The notes under the pieces: generated by a model
The model's input: only the letters and a program-made list of their open reading frames with translations
Database searches by the model: none
What the model was told of the DNA's origin: nothing
Assembly: GCF_000194985.1 (NCBI RefSeq)
Contig: NZ_GL878519.1
Span: 555,826-619,825, forward strand
Source of the DNA: Dialister micraerophilus DSM 19965
GTDB lineage: Bacteria > Bacillota > Negativicutes > Veillonellales > Dialisteraceae
DNA: 64,000 nt
Direction: 5' to 3'
In this document: positions 26,803-36,216 of the stretch, in pieces
Layout of the letters: each line of letters begins with the position of its first letter
How positions within the stretch are numbered: the stretch's first letter is position 1
Position numbers and translations under genes: made by a program

Positions 26803-27210
26803 TCAATCAATCTGAATACGTCTTACCGAACCGTCCGCATTCTCCTTAATCTTAGGAAGAGTAATACGCAAAACTCCGTCCTTCAAAGACGCCTTCACAG
26901 CTTTCTCATCTACACCCCTTATAACAAATTGACGTTTAAACGAAGAGGAAAAACGTTCACGTCTTAAATAAACATCTCCTTCTTTTTCATCCGAAGATTT
27001 TTCACTCTTGGCTTCCACAGTCAAAACGTCATCACTGTAAGAAATGCTCAAATCATCTTTCTTCATACCCGGAAGATCGAAAACGACCTCATACGAATCG
27101 GAAAGTTCCTTTACATCAACCTTCGGAACAAAAGCAAACTCACGAGAATCATCCCAAAAACCTGTATCATTCAAAAAACCGTTATCAAACATAGGCATTA
27201 AACTACGCAT
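26803..27210 (-). CDS. hsp20: Hsp20 small heat-shock protein
   Basis: 135 residues from ATG 27210 (AAGGGG 8 bases upstream); a TTG at 27249 is in frame but lacks a site. Alpha-crystallin domain with PKVDVKELSDSYEVVFDLPG, SYSDDVLTVEAK, and the GVLRITLPK motif near the C-terminus. An ATP-independent holdase against aggregation. A perfect CIRCE operator lies about 95 bp upstream, so it is under HrcA control. Confidence 0.94.
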   Translation of the reverse strand: MRSLMPMFDNGFLNDTGFWDDSREFAFVPKVDVKELSDSYEVVFDLPGMKKDDLSISYSDDVLTVEAKSEKSSDEKEGDVYLRRERFSSSFKRQFVIRGVDEKAVKASLKDGVLRITLPKIKENADGSVRRIQID

Positions 27211-27294
27211 AAACTCCGCCCCTTTCTCCAAATCGTTATATGTAATCAAGACCTTTACTTTTTATCTATCTTCATCTCACCTTCTGTAGTTATT

Positions 27295-27341
27295 ATATAC
27301 GTTATTAGCACTCGTGTCAAGTGAGTGCTAATAACGTATAT
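27295..27341. promoter_or_regulatory. CIRCE operator with extended arms
   Basis: TTAGCACTC (27305-27313), nine-base spacer, GAGTGCTAA (27323-27331): exact consensus for HrcA. The palindrome extends ten more bases on both sides (ATATACGTTA / TAACGTATAT), giving 19-bp arms. It lies between divergent hsp20 and lpxC. Confidence 0.95.
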
Positions 27342-27444
27342 TTCTCTTAAATTTAAATCTTTAATTATATAAATATTTTGTATTCACATATATCATGTTA
27401 TAATTAATCGAAAGTTACTATAAGAAAGCAGAAAGGTGTTTAAC

Positions 27445-28293
27445 TTGAAAAGGAAACAACGTACAATAAAAAAAGACGTTACCTACAAAGGAAACGGACT
27501 TCACTCCGGACTTGCGGTAACGATGACAATGAAACCTGCAAAGGAAAACAGCGGAATAATATTTTGCAGAACGGATTTGCCGAACACTCCGAAAATACCG
27601 GCACACATCAAAAACGTAACCGACACACATCGTGCAACGACACTTGAAAAAAACGGCGGAAAAGTTTTCACCGTAGAGCACGTACTGTCCGCACTCTATG
27701 CAATGCACATAGACAACTGCATCATAGAAATGGACTCACCCGAACCGCCGGTAGGTGACGGAAGTGCACGCACATTCGTAAATATGATAAACGAAGCCGG
27801 AATACTTACGCAAAATGCCGATATCGACATATTCGAACTTCCGCAAAGCGTTTCATTCTACGACAAAAACAAATTCATCGTTGCAATCCCCTATGACGGA
27901 CTCAGAATAACATTTACATCGATAAATCCGCACCCGATGCTGGGAACACAAATACTCGACATAACAATCAATCCCGATTCATACGACAAAGAAATCGCAT
28001 CGGCACGAACAATCGGATTTACAAAAGAACTCGAAGCAATGAGAAAAATGGGACTTGGAAAAGGCGGCACGACCGAAAATGCAGTAGTATATTCAGAAAC
28101 GGAATGTCTTTCCATACCAAGATTTGATGACGAACTCGTAAGACACAAAATATTGGACATACTTGGAGACATCTCACTCGTAGGCCCGCTCCATGCACAC
28201 ATAATAGCAGTACTTGGAAGTCACAAACTGAATGCGGCACTCTCGGAACGCCTTCAAAAGCTCAAAACACAAATAACGGAGGAACAAAAATGA
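27445..28293 (+). CDS. lpxC: UDP-3-O-acyl-N-acetylglucosamine deacetylase
   Basis: About 282 residues from TTG 27445 (AAAGGTG six bases upstream); GTG 27436 is an alternative. First committed step of lipid A synthesis. Motifs: YKGNGLHSG, zinc ligands in the FTVEHVLSALYAMHID segment, SPEPPVGDGSA, and the C-terminal RHKILDILGDISLVG with HAHIIAVLGSHKLN. It overlaps fabZ by 4 bases. This proves an LPS-type outer membrane, unusual for a Firmicute. Confidence 0.95.
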   Translation: MKRKQRTIKKDVTYKGNGLHSGLAVTMTMKPAKENSGIIFCRTDLPNTPKIPAHIKNVTDTHRATTLEKNGGKVFTVEHVLSALYAMHIDNCIIEMDSPEPPVGDGSARTFVNMINEAGILTQNADIDIFELPQSVSFYDKNKFIVAIPYDGLRITFTSINPHPMLGTQILDITINPDSYDKEIASARTIGFTKELEAMRKMGLGKGGTTENAVVYSETECLSIPRFDDELVRHKILDILGDISLVGPLHAHIIAVLGSHKLNAALSERLQKLKTQITEEQK

Positions 28294-28724
28294 AATTAAA
28301 CATTGAACAAATCATGAAAATCCTACCGCACCGTTATCCGATGCTATTGGTAGACAGAATACTGGATGTAGAACCGATGAAATACGCAAAAGGACTCAAA
28401 TGCGTAACGATGAACGAAGCATTCTTCCAAGGACACTTCCCGAACCATCCGATTATGCCGGGAGTACTTATATGCGAAGCAATGGCGCAAGTAGCCGGAA
28501 TAGCATTGCAATACACCGATGAAAACAGAGGAAAAATAACGATGTTTGCAAGCATGGACAAAGTAAAATTCAGATCGCCGATAGTACCCGGCGACGTAAT
28601 GATTACAGACGCACAAGTAATCAAAGTAAAAGGACGTGTAGCAAAAGTACACTGCAAATGCACCGTAGACGACCAAGTCAAAACGGAAGCGGAATTTATG
28701 TTTTACATCACCGAAAACGAATAA
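28290..28724 (+). CDS. fabZ: 3-hydroxyacyl-ACP dehydratase FabZ
   Basis: 144 residues, single hotdog domain. ILPHRYPMLLVDRILDVEP at the N-terminus, catalytic His in FFQGHFPNHPIMPGVL, Glu in ICEAMAQVAG. It dehydrates 3-hydroxyacyl-ACP in fatty-acid synthesis and is classically coupled to lpxC and lpxA because they compete for the same acyl-ACP pool. Overlaps lpxC by 4 bases. Confidence 0.96.
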   Translation: MKLNIEQIMKILPHRYPMLLVDRILDVEPMKYAKGLKCVTMNEAFFQGHFPNHPIMPGVLICEAMAQVAGIALQYTDENRGKITMFASMDKVKFRSPIVPGDVMITDAQVIKVKGRVAKVHCKCTVDDQVKTEAEFMFYITENE

Positions 28725-28827
28725 AAAAATATTGTCGATATAAAATTTGTAAAAAATATTTATTTTTTGTAAACTTTATATTAACATATATAACATGAAG
28801 CTACACCATAGAGGAGGAATGGGACTA

Positions 28828-29640
28828 ATGGAATTAAAAATACTCGAAGAAAAAGAACCGCAAATCCACTCAACCGCCATTATCGATCCCGATGCCATAA
28901 TACATAAAAACGTTATCATCGGCCCCTATGCAGTAATAGGACCAAATTGCGAAATCGGAAGTGGAACTGAAATCGGAGCACACGCAGTAATACGTAAAAA
29001 CGTAACAATTGGAAAAAACAATCGTATCTATCCGCACGCAGTAATCGGAGACGATCCGCAAGACTTGAAATACACCGGAGAATACAGCACGGTAACCATA
29101 GGAGACGGAAACCTCATACGTGAATTCTGTACAATACACCGTGCAACGGGCGAAAACCTCGAAACACGCATAGGCTCATACAACATGCTTCAAGCATACG
29201 TACACATCGCCCACAACTGCACACTGGGAAATCACATAATCATTTCAAGCTTCGCAGGTCTTGCCGGCCACGTAACGGTAGAAGACAAAGCTGTAATAGG
29301 CGGAATGGCGGGACTTCACCAATTTGTAAAAATAGGATCCACCGCAATGGTAGGAGCAATGACAAAAATAGTACAAGACATATGCCCCTACGTAATCGCA
29401 GACGGAAACCCCGCAAGAGTAATCGGACTCAACAACGTAGGTCTATCAAGAAACCACTTACAAGACGAACTCAAAAAAGACCTGAAAAAAGCATACCGCA
29501 TAATATTCAGACAAGGACTCACGCTCAACGATGCAATACACAAAATAGAAGAAGAAATACGTTCCACACCCGAAACGGAACACCTCTTGAGATTTTTGAG
29601 AAATTGCAACCGCGGACTATGCAGAACAAGAAACAAATAA
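28828..29640 (+). CDS. lpxA: UDP-N-acetylglucosamine acyltransferase
   Basis: 270 residues from ATG 28828; GAGGAGG is 9-10 bases upstream, while ATGs at 28795 and 28819 are badly placed. Left-handed beta-helix made of hexapeptide repeats (AIIDPDAIIHKNVIIGPYAV and more), catalytic His region in MLQAYVHIAHNCTLGNHI, FAGLAGHVTVEDKAVIGG, and a C-terminal helical domain. First acylation of lipid A synthesis. A 103-bp gap separates it from fabZ. lpxI/lpxB, often next in Negativicutes, are not here. Confidence 0.95.
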   Translation: MELKILEEKEPQIHSTAIIDPDAIIHKNVIIGPYAVIGPNCEIGSGTEIGAHAVIRKNVTIGKNNRIYPHAVIGDDPQDLKYTGEYSTVTIGDGNLIREFCTIHRATGENLETRIGSYNMLQAYVHIAHNCTLGNHIIISSFAGLAGHVTVEDKAVIGGMAGLHQFVKIGSTAMVGAMTKIVQDICPYVIADGNPARVIGLNNVGLSRNHLQDELKKDLKKAYRIIFRQGLTLNDAIHKIEEEIRSTPETEHLLRFLRNCNRGLCRTRNK

Positions 29641-29676
29641 AGGCAGTAACCCGAAAAAAGGTTACCGCCTTTTTGC
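29638..29676 (+). terminator. Terminator after lpxA
   Basis: AAAGGCAGTAACC / GGTTACCGCCTTTTT; stem begins at the lpxA stop codon. Confidence 0.92.
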
Positions 29677-30344
29677 TTGCCCTATTATCAATTGCACATA
29701 GCATCGACACATCTTGGACATACTCACAAACTACCTATCTAAGCTACTTGAAAACGGAAAATATACACAATCATTTCCCTGAAAACACATCCGCACTCAA
29801 AATTCCCCACACCGAATACTTCAACTACACACTGCAATAAAACACAATCATAAAGCAAAATTCCATTCCGCCCTATATAATCGGATACGCTTAAACAAAT
29901 ATATAAACAAGTGCATCAGATATATTTACCGATTAAACACACAACGCTATTTTACTTCCCTACATAAAAGCAACAACTTAAAAAAGATATATACAAAGTA
30001 CATATCTTCTCAAGGCCTCGCAAGTAAAAGTAAAATGAATAAAAACAATCACTCGCAAGACTGTTTAAATATTAAAATATTTTAAAAGGGTAATTAAATT
30101 ATATACTATCATCACTAATTTTTCAACACCGAATCGACACTTTGCCATGAAACATACGATTTTGACAAAAACAGCATAAAATAAAACAAATCAATCAAAA
30201 CCGCCCAAAAAGTACATCGCAATAATAATAAATAAAACAAAAAACACCATAAAAATGCACCCTATTCAATCAAGCATTGCAAGAAAAATTTATACATTTT
30301 TATCCGACCTTAAAATACAGTTGTAATTTACCGATTTAAAACTC
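29677..30344. other. Gene-free A-rich region between lpxA and res
   Basis: About 670 bp, A rich on the plus strand. A 61-codon frame ends at 29840 but starts inside lpxA and the terminator and has no ribosome site, so I leave it out. No repeat or operator recognised. It may be a boundary of the acquired island to the right (inference). Confidence 0.5.
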
Positions 30345-33300
30345 TCATCTTACTATATTCAATAAATCAAAATACGTATTTACAACACCATACTTTAAAT
30401 TCTCATTTGACATACTTGCAAAAAGTTTCCTTGCACAATCAATTTTAGCGCTTTCTATACTGCGAAGTTGCATACTGCTCATAGATCCTTTTGTTTCCGC
30501 AACGAAAAATACATGCTTGACGGAACCTTTTTTAAACGTAATAGCCCAATCCGGAGTATAATTTCCTACCGGAGTAGGTATTTTAAATCCCTTCGGAAGC
30601 TTTGCATACACCAAAACTTCATCACCGTTTTCCAACGCATTCGCAAATTTCATTTCAACGGAATTTGCAGCCAATCCGTCGGTAAATACATAAGGTTGTA
30701 CATGTTTCTTTGCTTTAAATGCTTTTTCCATAGTCCCGTGCTTTTCAGCGGTAAATATCGAACTGTCATATACCCCGTCAAGAATATCATAAGTAATATG
30801 CTCAACAATCATTGTCGCTTTTTGTTCATTTATAAATTTTGAAACCTTGTTGATAAATTCCTCCGGATTAGCTTTATACATCTCAAATTTTTCATCACTT
30901 ATATTACTTAAAATTCTCGCAATCGTTCTTCTTGTAAGAACAGTTTCCTCTGCAATTTTTCCAAGCAAATCATACTTCACATTACCGGAAGGAGAATATG
31001 AAGCAACTTTACGCTTAATTTTAGTTTCGGCAAACAATCCGCCCACTTTTACATCATCTTCAGTTAAATCGGACTTTTGCTCCACATCATATATAGTATA
31101 TTGCAACTTTGAAACGAATAAATTCCTATTTATATAATTCGCCGCATTTGTTACCAATTCTTCACTGTCGAACTTTACCCTATATGTATATTTATGATTT
31201 ATTTTTCTCCATAATTCCTGAAATTCTTTTTTGTTGAAATTGTCGTTCAAATCATTTGACATTATTTTGGTCTTATTTAAATTTTCAACAATGAACTTAT
31301 AAGCATTCTCATCATAAATACTTTGTATCAATCTATGCAATTCGCTTTCCATAGGTTTCAACTTTTCAGGTACTTTTGCAAGAACATTGTTACGAACATC
31401 ATCACGATATTTATCTGTTATCTTATTATCGTCATCTACATAATTATTTTGTTTTAAATAGAAATAAATATCACCGGCTTCATTCAAAGTGATTTTATGA
31501 CTCTGTCCATTGTATTCGACAATCTTACCATAAAAATATTCCGCATCGGCAAACTTAGGACGATCACGCAAATTCTTCTTCATCTCGTCCTGTAACTCTT
31601 CGGTAAATTCACGATAATTTCCGCTGGCAACAACGGTAAGCCTATTCAAATTATGAACTTCACTTCCCGTCGTTTCCGCATCCATACGCACTCCGTCCTG
31701 ATTTACGCACAAACGAAGACCTCGACCTACCTCCTGACGTTTTGTCGTCTCGCTGCTGCTCTGTTTCAAAGTACAAAGCTGAAATACATTCGGATTATCC
31801 CAACCCTCACGAAGTGCAGAATGAGAGAAAATAAATCGTGTAGGCTCATCAAAAGAAAGAAGTCTTTCCTTATTCTTCAAAATCAAATCATAAGCGGAAA
31901 TATCACTCGACATTCCTTCCGATTTACTTATTTTGCCGTTTACAAAATTCCCCGTCTTCTTGTCAATACTGAAATATCCCTTGTGAGTTTCACTTACGGA
32001 AATATTTTTCAAATACCTTTCATATGGCGTTTCGATACTGTTTATATAATAAGGCAAAACATCTTTGTATTCTTCCTCAAAAATCTTTCCGTACTCGCCG
32101 TTGACCGCCTCGCCGTTTTCATCATACATTCGATACTTCGCAACTTCATCTATAAAGAAAAGTGAAAGAACTTTTATACCCTTGTTGAACAATTCCCTTT
32201 CCTTTTCAAAATGTGAAATAATCGTTTCACGTATTTGTAAACGCTTCAAATCCTTTTCGGAAACATCCCCTGTAACCGCTCCGATATGCAGTACAATTCC
32301 ATTTGTAAATGAAATATAATTTTCAATCGCATTTATTTCGGAAATACGATACCCCTTATACTGCTCCATACCTCCGGAAAGTTCATAAAGATTATCATCA
32401 ACGGAACAATTACGATAAATTCTCTTCGGTGTAGTTTTCGTCCTCCTCTCAAAAGAAAGCACAGCTTTCGGAGGTTCTTTCGAAGACAATTTGATATCCT
32501 CCAAGTACAAGTAACTGTCGCTACCCCTCAAATTATCCACCGTAAAACCTTTTACCTGTATTTTCTTTACAAGCTTTTGATTATAAGCATCCACGGCATC
32601 AAGTGCATATACCAAATTGTGTTTTTCCTTGTGCGTTGCGGAATAATTCAAAGTAAACAAAGGATTGAAATTCAAAATAGTCTTTTGAGTTTTATCGCCG
32701 CCCATTTTCTGCGGTTCATCTAAAATAATAATCGGATTATTCGCACTTATAACATCTATAGGACGCCTAGATGCAAACTCATCACGCTTACTGTAAATAA
32801 TTCTTGCATCTTTATTACTCTTTTTTTCGTTAAATGAAGAATTGAATGCCTGCATATTGATAATCATAACCTGTATGCCGATACCTTTTGAAAAGTCGTC
32901 AATCTCGTTCAATTTTTTACTATCATAAACAAAGAAGCGGATTTTTTTGCCGTACTCCAACATGAAATGATCACTTGTCATCTCAAAAGACTTTTTCACA
33001 CCCTCACGAATTGCAATCGAAGGAACAACGATAATGAACTTCGACCATCCGTAATTTTTATGAAGCTCATACATCGTCTTGATATATACATAAGTCTTAC
33101 CCGTACCGGTTTCCATTTCCACATCAATTGAACATCCACCCGAAGTTTTAACAAGCTTATCCGACAAAGGAATATTATTTACCTGTTGAACTTTACGTAA
33201 ATTATTTAAAATATCGGCATCCGTCAAATGAAGTCTTTCATTTTTAAATCCGATTTCATCACTTTCAATTTCATCGGACGAATACATAGTATTCTCATCA

Positions 33301-33431
33301 ATTAATACCTTATTACCGCCGCCCACATCACGGCGATACTCAAAAGTCTTCTTAGGTTGTCCGATAAAACAATTCACAACGCTTTCTACGGCATCGGTCT
33401 GATATTGCTGAGCTTTAAACTTGAACTTCAT
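30345..33431 (-). CDS. Type III-like restriction subunit Res (helicase-nuclease)
   Basis: 1028 residues. Superfamily 2 helicase motifs in order: Walker A METGTGKTYVYIKT (~108-122), DEPQKMGG (motif II, DExQ variant, ~240), SATHKEK, FIFSHSALREGWDNPNVFQL and RQEVGRGLRL (motif VI, ~590). A C-terminal PD-(D/E)xK nuclease with PDWAITF...FVAETKGSM (about residues 960-990). Res cuts DNA after ATP-driven translocation together with Mod. Its start follows the mod stop by one base, with the ribosome site in the mod 3' end. All key residues appear intact, so the Mod-Res pair looks functional. Confidence 0.92.
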   Translation of the reverse strand: MKFKFKAQQYQTDAVESVVNCFIGQPKKTFEYRRDVGGGNKVLIDENTMYSSDEIESDEIGFKNERLHLTDADILNNLRKVQQVNNIPLSDKLVKTSGGCSIDVEMETGTGKTYVYIKTMYELHKNYGWSKFIIVVPSIAIREGVKKSFEMTSDHFMLEYGKKIRFFVYDSKKLNEIDDFSKGIGIQVMIINMQAFNSSFNEKKSNKDARIIYSKRDEFASRRPIDVISANNPIIILDEPQKMGGDKTQKTILNFNPLFTLNYSATHKEKHNLVYALDAVDAYNQKLVKKIQVKGFTVDNLRGSDSYLYLEDIKLSSKEPPKAVLSFERRTKTTPKRIYRNCSVDDNLYELSGGMEQYKGYRISEINAIENYISFTNGIVLHIGAVTGDVSEKDLKRLQIRETIISHFEKERELFNKGIKVLSLFFIDEVAKYRMYDENGEAVNGEYGKIFEEEYKDVLPYYINSIETPYERYLKNISVSETHKGYFSIDKKTGNFVNGKISKSEGMSSDISAYDLILKNKERLLSFDEPTRFIFSHSALREGWDNPNVFQLCTLKQSSSETTKRQEVGRGLRLCVNQDGVRMDAETTGSEVHNLNRLTVVASGNYREFTEELQDEMKKNLRDRPKFADAEYFYGKIVEYNGQSHKITLNEAGDIYFYLKQNNYVDDDNKITDKYRDDVRNNVLAKVPEKLKPMESELHRLIQSIYDENAYKFIVENLNKTKIMSNDLNDNFNKKEFQELWRKINHKYTYRVKFDSEELVTNAANYINRNLFVSKLQYTIYDVEQKSDLTEDDVKVGGLFAETKIKRKVASYSPSGNVKYDLLGKIAEETVLTRRTIARILSNISDEKFEMYKANPEEFINKVSKFINEQKATMIVEHITYDILDGVYDSSIFTAEKHGTMEKAFKAKKHVQPYVFTDGLAANSVEMKFANALENGDEVLVYAKLPKGFKIPTPVGNYTPDWAITFKKGSVKHVFFVAETKGSMSSMQLRSIESAKIDCARKLFASMSNENLKYGVVNTYFDLLNIVR

Positions 33432-33432
33432 A

Positions 33433-35445
33433 TTACAATACCTTCCTTACAGTGTCGGGACTTACGGTCTTAAAAATTTCTTCCAAATTTGCAAGCGGAG
33501 AATCTTTCGTGAAACTTTTATTTTTAAATACGGCAAATACCGGTTTCTTTTCAGCAATATTATTTATAACTTCATCATCTATATCACTGTCGAAGCATGC
33601 AATGAGGAAATTACCGTCTACCGTAAACACTTTCTTACCTGATATATCTTTTTCTTCTATTTTGCTTGATAAGGAAATACCCAGATCGAGCATCACTTGG
33701 AAGAGCAAATCCATAGAACTTCTATCTTCTTTGATATTGTCCACGTAACTGAAAACATCTTTTTTATTTAACTCTTGTGGAGCATAGTAAACGTCCTTCA
33801 TGTTTGATGAATCGACCTTCAATACTCTGAATCCCGTATCTAAATTCTCTATTCCTTCTTTGTCTTTATTTTCTTCAAGTATTTTTTTACCCGCTCTGCG
33901 TATACGTTCTTTACCTATTTCCGTAAGTAAATGCGGACGATTTATGCTGTCTAAAAATTTTATTGCATTTTCTATTGTTTTCTTGGCATTATCATTTGCC
34001 TTTTTAAGACTTTCATCTAAGTTTTCCGGTAATTGAACTAATATAAATTTACGATTTCCACCGTCTTCAGCATTGAGTTGCATTGTTGCATGAGCAGTTG
34101 TTGCCGAGCCGGAGAAGAAATCGAGAATTATATCTTCATCTTCAGAGTTTAGTGAAATTAAATCTCTGACTGTATATAGACTTTTCGAAAAATCAAATAT
34201 TATTTTATCATTAAAAATCTTTTTTAAACTATTTGTTCCTTTTGAAACATTACTATATATATCATCATACCATAGTGATGCCGGCGTTCTAGTTTGTTCA
34301 GGCGGTCTCTTTACCTTATTACCTATAAATCTATATGTCCTATATTCTTTCTTTACTCTTGAAAATTCCCTCTGCCATACTTTTTCTTCTCCATTTTTTG
34401 ACAGTGGTAATATAAATTTATATCCATTTCCTTCATATTTTTCTCTTAAGTATTCAATGTATTCCTCATTAAACTCACAATTTTCAGCATAAATTTTTTT
34501 ATATTCTTCATCAGTTATCATTTCTATTTTTTCATTTTTTACTAAAACAGGATAAAATCTATAAGGTCTCTCATATTTTCTAGAATTCTTTCCAGTTCTC
34601 ATTAAATTTTCAAAACTATCTATTTTTGCATTTCTTTTTCCTATTTTAAGTAATGGCATCTTTGTATAATTTCTAGAATATACAAGATGGTATTCATGAA
34701 CAGGGTCTATATTATCTTTATTTCTTCCTTGTGGATTGCTTCTAATTATAATTGTGCCAATATAATTTTTCTCTCCAAAAATTTCATCCATAATTTTTTT
34801 TAAATTATAAACTTCATTATCATCTATAGCTATTGCTATATAACCTTCATCTTTTAATAAATTCCTGGCTAATTTTAATCTTGGATACATTATATTCAAC
34901 CAATCTGTATGAAATCTTCCATTTGACTCTGTATTTTGAAATAAAAAATTCCCATAAGCATCTTTCTGATTACTTAAATCTATATATTCTTCTTTAGGTA
35001 TACTAAAATCATTCTTATATAATATATTGTTTCCGGTATTGTAGGGAGGATCTATGTATATCATTTTTATTTTCCCTAAGTACGTTTCTTGCAAGAGTTT
35101 CAATACTTCGAGGTTGTCGCCTTCTATATAGAGGTTTTCCGTAGTGTCGAAGTTTACGCTTTCTTCTTTGCACGGTCGAAGCGTTTTCGTTGTCGGTGCA
35201 TTTGCAGCAAGTATTGATTTTTTCTTGTCGGGCCATGTGAATTGGTAGCGTTCTTCATTCCCTTCGACTACTTTTGCGGAGATTTCCTGCATGAGTATGT
35301 CTTTGTCTATTGCAACCGTTTCTTCTCCGTTTTCGTCTATCACTTCGGTGACGGCATTCGGGAAAAGTTCTTTCAATGCTTCAAGTTTTTCATCTGCAAG
35401 ATTTTTTGTCTGCATTTTCATTTGCTCTACATTCGTATTTTCCAT
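33433..35445 (-). CDS. Type III-like DNA adenine methyltransferase Mod
   Basis: 670 residues from ATG 35445 (AAAGG seven bases upstream). Motif IV DPPYNTGNN at about residue 145 precedes the AdoMet-binding FxGxG-like DFFSGSATTAHATMQL (~460): the beta-class order of type III Mod enzymes. The middle (~170-450) should be the target recognition domain; there the DNA (about 34150-35030) is visibly more AT rich than the flanks, suggesting a swapped-in specificity segment. It methylates adenine at the recognition site and gives specificity to Res. A perfect-spaced promoter lies at 35549-35577. Confidence 0.92.
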   Translation of the reverse strand: MENTNVEQMKMQTKNLADEKLEALKELFPNAVTEVIDENGEETVAIDKDILMQEISAKVVEGNEERYQFTWPDKKKSILAANAPTTKTLRPCKEESVNFDTTENLYIEGDNLEVLKLLQETYLGKIKMIYIDPPYNTGNNILYKNDFSIPKEEYIDLSNQKDAYGNFLFQNTESNGRFHTDWLNIMYPRLKLARNLLKDEGYIAIAIDDNEVYNLKKIMDEIFGEKNYIGTIIIRSNPQGRNKDNIDPVHEYHLVYSRNYTKMPLLKIGKRNAKIDSFENLMRTGKNSRKYERPYRFYPVLVKNEKIEMITDEEYKKIYAENCEFNEEYIEYLREKYEGNGYKFILPLSKNGEEKVWQREFSRVKKEYRTYRFIGNKVKRPPEQTRTPASLWYDDIYSNVSKGTNSLKKIFNDKIIFDFSKSLYTVRDLISLNSEDEDIILDFFSGSATTAHATMQLNAEDGGNRKFILVQLPENLDESLKKANDNAKKTIENAIKFLDSINRPHLLTEIGKERIRRAGKKILEENKDKEGIENLDTGFRVLKVDSSNMKDVYYAPQELNKKDVFSYVDNIKEDRSSMDLLFQVMLDLGISLSSKIEEKDISGKKVFTVDGNFLIACFDSDIDDEVINNIAEKKPVFAVFKNKSFTKDSPLANLEEIFKTVSPDTVRKVL

Positions 35446-35548
35446 TTTGATACCTTTCTTATACATATTTATTTTAATTTTTTTGAATTGTTTTCTTTAT
35501 AATTTTACGTATTTTTCGTCATTTTTACTAAATCTTTATATGCTCTTT

Positions 35549-35577
35549 ATTATATAATTTCTAATATTTTCAGTCAA
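35549..35577 (-). promoter_or_regulatory. Promoter of mod-res
   Basis: Minus strand TTGACT (35577-35572), 17-base spacer, TATAAT (35554-35549). The -35 starts within the T-run of the terminator upstream, so one transcript ends and the next begins almost at the same place. Confidence 0.8.
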
Positions 35578-35602
35578 AAAGGAGCCTTTCGGCTCCTTTT
35601 CA
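35577..35602 (-). terminator. Terminator between DUF4391-like gene and mod
   Basis: AAAAGGAGCC GAAA GGCTCCTTTT followed by T on the minus strand: short GC-rich stem with a stable tetraloop. It splits the four-gene island into two transcription units. Confidence 0.88.
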
Positions 35603-35619
35603 TTTGCTCTTGCGGTATT

Positions 35620-36216
35620 TTATAATTTGCTTTTCAATTTTTTTATTTCTTGATGTATTTCGTATTTCTTTTTCGATTGTTTTTCTTTGTACATTTTCGT
35701 TTTCAGTTTTTCTATTTCGTTTTCAAGTTTTTCTTTTTCAGTATTTATTTCAATTTGTTCTTCAAGTGTTTGTCCGTCCGTTATTTTTATTTTTCCGATT
35801 TCTTTTACGAGGTTTTCCCATACTTTTTCAAGGTCGAGGCCTTTTATTTCAAGATTTATTTTTTCTTTCCATTCACTTGTATGAAGCTTGAGTTCATATA
35901 TCGCAAGTTTATATTGATTTTCGCATTCGAGTATCATCAGCATTTTTTGCTTGAAAACTTTTGCTATAAATTCTATATTTTTTTCGCTATAATCTTTTGT
36001 TTTCAATTTTATCCGAAGTACAAATATCGCCGATATTTTTTCCGTTTTCGAGATGTTTACCGATTTTTCGGATATTTCATTTGTCAGTGTTATTTTCGAT
36101 ATTTCCCGATCGAATTGTTCTTTTTTATTTCCTTTAAGTTCTTTCGGGAATTTTTTGTATATTTCTTTTTTGTATATATTTATTTTTATTTCAGTGGATT
36201 TCGGAAAATTAAACAT
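35620..36216 (-). CDS. DUF4391-like protein of restriction island
   Basis: 198 residues, Lys/Glu rich. The beginning (MFNFPKSTEIKINIYKKEIY, KFPKELKGNKKEQF) and the middle strand-rich part (ISAIFVLRIKLKTKDYSEKN, MLILECENQYKLAIYELKLH) match what I know of DUF4391 proteins that sit beside helicase/methylase clusters; the C-terminus is a coiled coil (ENEIEKLKTKMYKEK). No catalytic motif seen. It overlaps the helicase gene by 8 bases, so the two are translationally coupled. It is probably an assembly or DNA-binding part of the system (inference). Confidence 0.7.
   Translation of the reverse strand: MFNFPKSTEIKINIYKKEIYKKFPKELKGNKKEQFDREISKITLTNEISEKSVNISKTEKISAIFVLRIKLKTKDYSEKNIEFIAKVFKQKMLMILECENQYKLAIYELKLHTSEWKEKINLEIKGLDLEKVWENLVKEIGKIKITDGQTLEEQIEINTEKEKLENEIEKLKTKMYKEKQSKKKYEIHQEIKKLKSKL

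Noticed and set aside
28344..28681. Antisense frames inside fabZ and lpxA
   Set aside because: Shadows of the coding strand; no ribosome sites and no family pattern.
29619..29840. Small gene after lpxA
   Set aside because: The frame starts within lpxA, crosses a clear terminator, has no ribosome site and shows no recognisable protein pattern.
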